This document shows positions 8,681 to 12,421 of a stretch of 12,421 bases of DNA, in pieces. This DNA comes from an uncultured Bacilli bacterium (GTDB lineage: Bacteria > Bacillota_I > Bacilli_A > RF39 > UBA660). Under the pieces are notes generated by a model that had not been told where the DNA came from, ran no database searches, and saw only the letters and a list, made by a program, of their open reading frames with translations. The DNA is taken from contig CANQCQ010000012.1 of assembly GCA_947589725.1 (NCBI GenBank), positions 1-12,421 of the forward strand, read 5' to 3'. The position numbers and the translations under genes are program-made. Position 1 is the stretch's first letter, and each line of letters begins with the position of its first letter.

Positions 8681-8689
8681 TGTTATAAT
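8681..8689 (+). promoter_or_regulatory. Extended -10 promoter, proximal copy, for the hydrolase-murF-ddl operon
   Basis: TGTTATAAT again, 18 bases before the hydrolase ATG; initiation near 8696 would leave a leader of about 12 bases that starts right at the ribosome site. The spacing to the start matches that of the YdcF-gene promoter (TATAAT ending 18 bases before the ATG in both), which favours this copy as the main one. Confidence 0.6.
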
Positions 8690-8697
8690 AATATTAT

Positions 8698-8704
8698 GGT
8701 GAGG
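8698..8704 (+). promoter_or_regulatory. Ribosome binding site that decides the hydrolase start
   Basis: GGTGAGG precedes the ATG at 8708; aligned to the 16S tail as GGTGA it leaves five bases of spacing. An in-frame TTG at 8627 and an ATG at 8696 have no such site, and the segment 8627-8707 is occupied by promoter sequences, so 8708 is the start. Confidence 0.8.
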
Positions 8705-8707
8705 TAT

Positions 8708-9427
8708 ATGAAAATAAATGTTAAAGATGTTGATGTTAACTACATACAATATGGTGAGGGTAAAGACATATTATTACTTCATGGTTGGGGACAAAATATT
8801 GAAATGATGAAATTTTTAGGTGATAATTTTTCAAATAGATTTCGTATAACTATACTAGATCTTCCAGGATTTGGTAATAGTAGTGAACCTAAAAATCCAT
8901 GGACAATGCTTGATTTTTCAAATATGCTAGAAGAATTTGTAATAAAAGTAGGTATAAAAAAACCCATCGTTATAGGACACTCTTTTGGAGGAAGATTAGC
9001 AATTAGATATTGTGCTAATCATCCAATTGAAAAATTAGTACTCTTTGGATCACCATGTATTAGAATAGAAGAACCTCTTCCATTATCAGTTAAAATATTA
9101 AAAAGTATAAAAAAATTACCATTTATGAATGAATTTGGCGAATATATGAAGAAATATATTGGATCAAGAGATTATAAAGCTGCTTCTCCTGTAATGAGAC
9201 AAACATTAGTTAATGTTGTTAATGAAGATTTATCTAGTTATGCCAAAAAAATAGAAGAGCCAACTTTACTTATATGGGGTGAAAATGATACAGAAGCTCC
9301 AGTAAATGAAGCCAAAGAATTAGAAAAAATAATGATTGATGCTGCCCTAATAATTCTTCCTGGAGGTCATTATGCCTATTTAGATAATTTAGGACAAGTA
9401 GTTAATATTTTAAATAATTTCTTTTAG
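8708..9427 (+). CDS. Alpha/beta hydrolase (serine hydrolase fold), substrate unknown
   Basis: 239 residues with the full layout of a small alpha/beta hydrolase. LLLHGWGQN (22-30) is the oxyanion-hole strand and turn, DLPGFGNSS (51-59) the next conserved loop, and GHSFGG (90-95) the nucleophile elbow with Ser92. A short helical lid lies around residues 120-175. LLIWGENDTEAP (187-198) carries the likely acid Asp194, and LPGGHYAYLDN (217-227) the catalytic His221. There is no signal peptide or membrane helix, so it acts in the cytoplasm. It is first in an operon: its TAG overlaps the ribosome site of the MurF-type gene, whose ATG is 11 bases after the stop. Position before two wall-precursor enzymes suggests an envelope-related ester, thioester or amide substrate, but the family is too broad for that to be more than a guess. 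The catalytic triad is complete, so it should be active. Confidence 0.87.
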   Translation: MKINVKDVDVNYIQYGEGKDILLLHGWGQNIEMMKFLGDNFSNRFRITILDLPGFGNSSEPKNPWTMLDFSNMLEEFVIKVGIKKPIVIGHSFGGRLAIRYCANHPIEKLVLFGSPCIRIEEPLPLSVKILKSIKKLPFMNEFGEYMKKYIGSRDYKAASPVMRQTLVNVVNEDLSSYAKKIEEPTLLIWGENDTEAPVNEAKELEKIMIDAALIILPGGHYAYLDNLGQVVNILNNFF

Positions 9428-9438
9428 GAGGCATTAAT

Positions 9439-11043
9439 ATGTTAAAGTATTTAGTATTAATAAGCTTTTGTTTAGTTATTTATTATAAAACAAAGAAGCA
9501 TCTACATATGTTACAACAGAATTTATATGATGAAAATAATAGATATTTAAAGTGGGTATTACAAAACTTAAAAGATTTTATTGATATAGACTTACTATTT
9601 CCTTTAATATCATTGTTAGGTATTTATATAACTTCTTATAATTCATTAATATATAATATCTTATTTATATCGTTAATTATTTTGTCTTTGGGTCTATCAA
9701 TTAAATTAAAAAATAAATTAAAAAATAATCAAAATAAAAAGCCTTTAGTTATTACAGCTAGAGTAAAAAGATTAATATTTACTACTTCATTTTTATTCTT
9801 AATACCAACTTCTGTAGTTGTTTTAACAAGAGATAATCAGACTATATGGTTAATGTTATGTATAATTAGTTTAATGATAATATTTGACAATATAGTAGTA
9901 CTTTTATCTAGTTTTATTAATTATCCATATGAAAGATGTGTATATTATCACTTTAAACATTTAGCTCAAAAGAAATTAAAAAGTATGAATAATTTAAAAG
10001 TAATTGGTATTACTGGTAGTTATGGTAAAACAAGTAGTAAAAATATTATTAGTGATATTTTAAATGTTAAATATAATGCCTTACCTACACCTAGAAATTT
10101 AAATACACCTAATGGTTTAATGATTACTATTAATAATCATTTAGATAAGTTTACTGATATATTTATTGCGGAAATGGGTGCTTATGTTAGAGGTGAGATT
10201 AGAGAACTTTGTGAATTTGTTCATCCTAAATATGGTGTTTTAACAACTATTGGAACTGCACATTTAGAGACATTTGGTAGTGAAGAAAACATTGTGAAAG
10301 CAAAGTTTGAACTTATTGAATCTCTTCCTTCTGATGGATTTGCAGTACTTAATGGTGATGATAGTAAGCAAGTGTCTTATAAATTACAAAATAAAGTTAA
10401 AACTATTTGGATAGGTATAAATAATAAAGATGTAGATGTTTTAGCAACTAATATAAAGTGTTCTAATAAAGGTACTACATTTGATGTAAAAATAAAAGGG
10501 GATAATAAATTATATAGATTTAATACTAAATTGCTAGGTAATCACAATGTATATAATATTTTAGCTGGTATAGCTTGTGGATTAGAATTTGGCATTGATA
10601 TGGAAGATTTAATTTATGCAGTACATGGAGTAAAACCAGTGGAGCATAGATTACAATTAAAAAAATTAGGTAATTTCTATATGATAGATGATGCTTATAA
10701 TGCAAATCCTGTTGGAGCTAATAATGCATGCCGTGTTTTAGGTATGATGCCTGGTATAAAAGTAATTGTAACTCCAGGAATGATTGAACTTGGTAAAATG
10801 GAAGATTATTATAATAAAGAATTTGGAAAACAAATTGCTGAGGTTGCTGATTATGCAGTATTAATAGGTGCCAATAAAACTAAACCTATATATAATGGTT
10901 TAATAGAAAATGGATTTGATAAAGAAAAAATAATTGTTTTAAATGATGTTAGAGATGCATATTCTTTTATTAATTCTTTAACAGGAGGAGAAGAAGTTTA
11001 TGCATTGTTCGAAAATGATTTACCTGATACTTATAATGAATAG
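9439..11043 (+). CDS. murF: MurF-type ligase (UDP-MurNAc-tripeptide:D-Ala-D-Ala ligase) with membrane-spanning N-terminus
   Basis: 534 residues, longer than the ~450 usual for MurF. Residues 1-160 hold four or five hydrophobic segments (about 2-16, 52-66, 68-88, 111-129 and 135-158) separated by basic loops. The Mur ligase core follows: GITGSYGKTSS (190-200, ATP P-loop), RNLNTPNGL (219-227), EMGAYVRGEI (245-254, MurF-like), GTAHLETFGS (272-281), AKFEL (288-292, with the probably carbamylated Lys289), LLGNHNVYNILA (365-376), EHRLQ (402-406) and DDAYNANP (417-424), then the C-terminal Rossmann domain. It should add D-Ala-D-Ala to UDP-MurNAc-tripeptide at the inner face of the membrane. The start is supported by TAGGAGG (9425-9431), seven bases before the ATG. 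It sits 11 bases after the hydrolase gene and 12 before ddl, which makes its dipeptide substrate. Oddly, only ~27 residues separate the last helix from the P-loop, leaving no room for the normal N-terminal UDP-MurNAc-binding domain. Another Mur-like ligase activity cannot be excluded, but the ddl neighbour supports MurF. Confidence 0.85.
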   Translation: MLKYLVLISFCLVIYYKTKKHLHMLQQNLYDENNRYLKWVLQNLKDFIDIDLLFPLISLLGIYITSYNSLIYNILFISLIILSLGLSIKLKNKLKNNQNKKPLVITARVKRLIFTTSFLFLIPTSVVVLTRDNQTIWLMLCIISLMIIFDNIVVLLSSFINYPYERCVYYHFKHLAQKKLKSMNNLKVIGITGSYGKTSSKNIISDILNVKYNALPTPRNLNTPNGLMITINNHLDKFTDIFIAEMGAYVRGEIRELCEFVHPKYGVLTTIGTAHLETFGSEENIVKAKFELIESLPSDGFAVLNGDDSKQVSYKLQNKVKTIWIGINNKDVDVLATNIKCSNKGTTFDVKIKGDNKLYRFNTKLLGNHNVYNILAGIACGLEFGIDMEDLIYAVHGVKPVEHRLQLKKLGNFYMIDDAYNANPVGANNACRVLGMMPGIKVIVTPGMIELGKMEDYYNKEFGKQIAEVADYAVLIGANKTKPIYNGLIENGFDKEKIIVLNDVRDAYSFINSLTGGEEVYALFENDLPDTYNE

Positions 11044-11049
11044 GAGATG
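11043..11049 (+). promoter_or_regulatory. Ribosome binding site that decides the ddl start
   Basis: GGAGATG overlaps the last base of the murF TAG stop and lies six bases before the ATG at 11056. The in-frame ATG at 11047 is part of this site with no spacing at all, so it is unlikely to be used; starting at 11056 also puts the conserved first strand (KIRVGVIFGG) directly after the Met. Confidence 0.8.
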
Positions 11050-11055
11050 TTATTT

Positions 11056-12279
11056 ATGAAAATTAGAGTTGGTGTTATTTTTGGTGGAGAAACTGTAGAG
11101 CATGAGGTTAGTATTATATCAGCTATTCAAGCTATGAATAAGCTAGATTTAGAAAAATATGAAGTTGTACCAATTTATATTACAAAGAAACGTGAATGGT
11201 ATACTGGTGAAATATTAAAAGATATTGAGACTTATCAAGATTTTGGTTTAATAGAAAAATACTGCAAAAATGTAGTTTTATATTATAGTAATGGTTCTTA
11301 TGTATTACAAAATAAGAAAGGATTATTTAAATCTGTTGTGAAAGAAATAGATATTGCTTTCCCAATTGTTCATGGTACTAATGTAGAAGATGGAGTATTA
11401 CAAGGATATCTTCAATCTATTGGTATACCTTTTGTAGGAAGTAATGTTTATGCATCTGTTGTTGGTCAAGACAAGGCATTTATGAAAGATGTTTGGAAAA
11501 ATGCTGATATTCCAATGACTAAATATGTTTGGTTCTATGATGTAGATTATAAAAATGATCCAGAAAAAATAGTTAAGTTGGTGTCTAAATTAAAATATCC
11601 AGTTATTGTAAAACCTGCTTGTACTGGTTCTTCTGTTGGTATTAGTGTTTGTGAAGATAAAGATAAATTGATAGAAGGTATTGATGAAGCTATTCAATAT
11701 GATTCTAAAATTGTTGTTGAAGAAGTTGTTGAAAATTTAAAAGAAGTAAATATTGCTGTTATGGGTAATTATGAACATCAAAAAGTTAGTGAAATTGAAG
11801 AAGTTTTATCTTCTAATAAATTCTTAACATATGCTGATAAATATATTGGTGGAGGAAAAGGAAAAATTAAAGGAGCTAAAAATATTAAATCAAATGCTTC
11901 TAAAGGAATGGCTTCTACTAATCGTAAATTACCTGCAGAACTTGATTCTGATATTAGAAAACAAGTAGAAGATATTGCTATACGTGCCTTTAAAGCTTTA
12001 GGTTCTTCAGGTAATTCAAGAATTGATTTCTTAATTGATGAGAAGACTAATAAGGTTTATATAAATGAAATTAACTCTATTCCTGGAAGTTTAGCCTTTT
12101 ATTTATGGGATGCTAAAAATGTTAATTTTAGTACATTATTGGATGATTTAATTCAAATAGGTATTAAGGATTACAAAAGAAGAGTAAGTAAAACTCATTC
12201 TTTTGATAGTAATATTTTACAAGGATTTGCAGCTAATGGTGTAAAAGGTATGAAGGGTGTCAAAGGAAAGTTAAGATAG
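11056..12279 (+). CDS. ddl: D-alanine--D-alanine ligase
   Basis: 407 residues of an ATP-grasp ligase that joins two D-Ala with ATP, in the cytoplasm, to feed MurF. Motifs in order: VIFGGETVEHEVS (7-19, Glu17 in the place of E. coli DdlB Glu15), HGTNVEDG (106-113), YPVIVKPACTGSSVG (181-195, Lys186 for ATP, Ser192 in the place of Ser150), YADKY (259-263), SRIDFLID (321-328, Asp324) and NEINSIPGS (337-345, metal-binding Glu338 and Asn340). Tyr263 matches DdlB Tyr216, the residue that is Phe in D-Ala-D-Lac ligases, so D-Ala-D-Ala specificity is expected. It is longer than the usual 300-370: a Lys/Gly-rich loop insertion (about 264-292) and a basic tail with GVKGMKGVKGK near the end account for most of this. 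HGTNVEDG has Val where many Ddl have Gly. It is the last gene of the operon, 12 bases after murF, with a terminator directly behind. Confidence 0.93.
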   Translation: MKIRVGVIFGGETVEHEVSIISAIQAMNKLDLEKYEVVPIYITKKREWYTGEILKDIETYQDFGLIEKYCKNVVLYYSNGSYVLQNKKGLFKSVVKEIDIAFPIVHGTNVEDGVLQGYLQSIGIPFVGSNVYASVVGQDKAFMKDVWKNADIPMTKYVWFYDVDYKNDPEKIVKLVSKLKYPVIVKPACTGSSVGISVCEDKDKLIEGIDEAIQYDSKIVVEEVVENLKEVNIAVMGNYEHQKVSEIEEVLSSNKFLTYADKYIGGGKGKIKGAKNIKSNASKGMASTNRKLPAELDSDIRKQVEDIAIRAFKALGSSGNSRIDFLIDEKTNKVYINEINSIPGSLAFYLWDAKNVNFSTLLDDLIQIGIKDYKRRVSKTHSFDSNILQGFAANGVKGMKGVKGKLR

Positions 12280-12306
12280 AAAAGTAGTTGAAAAGCTACT
12301 TTTTTT
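12280..12306 (+). terminator. GAAA-loop terminator of the hydrolase-murF-ddl operon
   Basis: AAAAGTAG (12280-12287) pairs with CTACTTTT (12296-12303), extended by a T-G and a T-A pair around a GAAA tetraloop (12290-12293), with seven T at 12300-12306. It begins at the base after the ddl stop. Confidence 0.9.
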
Positions 12307-12310
12307 ATAC

Positions 12311-12337
12311 AAAAAAACTTGAACTTAAATGTTCAAG
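12311..12337 (-). terminator. Terminator of the tRNA-Lys gene
   Basis: On the - strand CTTGAAC (12337-12331) and GTTCAAG (12324-12318) form a 7-bp stem around a 6-base loop, followed by seven T (12317-12311). It lies 13 bases after the tRNA 3' end. On the + strand no T run follows the hairpin, so it serves the tRNA side only. Together with the operon terminator it separates two convergent transcripts within 60 bp. Confidence 0.88.
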
Positions 12338-12350
12338 CTTAATATTTTAA

Positions 12351-12421
12351 TGGTGGACTGTTAGGGATTCGAACCCTAGACCCACTGATTAAGAGTCAGT
12401 TGCTCTACCAACTGAGCTAAC
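12351..12421 (-). tRNA. tRNA-Lys(CUU), 5' end cut by the window edge
   Basis: Read on the - strand, 71 bases of a 76-base tRNA are visible; the first five acceptor bases lie beyond 12421. D stem GCTC/GAGC, anticodon stem ACTGA/TCAGT with loop CTCTTAA (anticodon CTT at 12393-12391), a 5-base variable loop, T stem TAGGG/CCCTA with loop TTCGAAT, 3' acceptor strand ACAGTCC, discriminator A and an encoded CCA. The two visible 5' acceptor bases (G, T) pair correctly with the 3' strand. It reads AAG lysine codons. Confidence 0.95.

Noticed and set aside
8627..8707. 27-residue N-terminal extension of the hydrolase starting at TTG 8627
   Set aside because: The segment contains two perfect extended -10 boxes, no ribosome site precedes the TTG, and a good GGTGAGG stands before the ATG at 8708.
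8779..8967. 62-residue frame on the - strand inside the hydrolase gene
   Set aside because: Shadow of the conserved oxyanion and loop motifs of the hydrolase; no start signals.
11047..11055. ATG at 11047 as the ddl start
   Set aside because: It lies inside the ribosome site GGAGATG and has no spacing; the ATG at 11056 has the correct six-base spacing.
11770..11850. Ddl as a D-Ala-D-Lac (vancomycin-resistance type) ligase
   Set aside because: The position that is Phe in D-Ala-D-Lac ligases is Tyr here (Tyr263, ADKY), and no vanH- or vanX-like gene is in the window.
12351..12421. tRNA-Lys as an attachment site for an integrated element
   Set aside because: No integrase, no repeated tRNA 3' fragment and no mobile genes are visible; the neighbouring genes are core wall genes.

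Overview
The window is a strongly AT-rich stretch (by eye roughly a quarter to a third G+C) from a low-GC Gram-positive-type bacterium. The evidence is AGGAGG-like ribosome sites before most genes, TATAAT promoters (several with an upstream TG), short U-tailed hairpin terminators, a family M26 (Zmp/IgA1-protease type) exoprotease, and peptidoglycan precursor genes. Trp is written TGG throughout and the standard code reads cleanly, so this is not a Mycoplasma-type code. An uncultured gut-type Bacillota close to the Bacilli/Mollicutes boundary that still makes a cell wall is my best guess, and it is an inference.

Region 1 (1-7008, + strand) is the 3' part of a giant gene whose start lies left of the window. 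At least 2335 residues are visible. The first 1146 are built from tandem modules of about 200 residues, each made of two beta-sandwich-like halves. These lead into a beta-helix/GLUG-type region, the M26 N-terminal domain and an M26 zinc catalytic domain (HESLH plus a downstream Glu). The protein ends in an acidic low-complexity tail with no sortase signal. A long hairpin terminator follows.

Region 2 (7100-8568) holds a YdcF-family (DUF218) gene on + and, convergent with it, a hemolysin III/TrhA-type membrane protein gene on -. Only 20 bp separate their stops and no hairpin lies between them.

Region 3 (8641-12306, + strand) is a tight three-gene operon read divergently from the hemolysin III gene: an alpha/beta hydrolase, a MurF-type ligase with a membrane-spanning N-terminus, and D-Ala-D-Ala ligase. 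Ddl makes the dipeptide that MurF adds to the UDP-MurNAc-tripeptide, so the last two genes are consecutive steps of cell-wall precursor synthesis. The hydrolase is an unexplained partner. The operon ends in a GAAA-loop terminator.

Region 4 (12311-12421, - strand) is a tRNA-Lys(CUU) gene, cut at its 5' end by the window edge, with its own terminator back-to-back with that of the operon.

Points most worth a second look: the M26 protease with its regular composite repeats; the MurF whose usual UDP-MurNAc-binding domain appears replaced by membrane helices; and the divergent promoter region with three copies of TGTTATAAT. I saw no CRISPR array, insertion sequence, integrase or phage gene.
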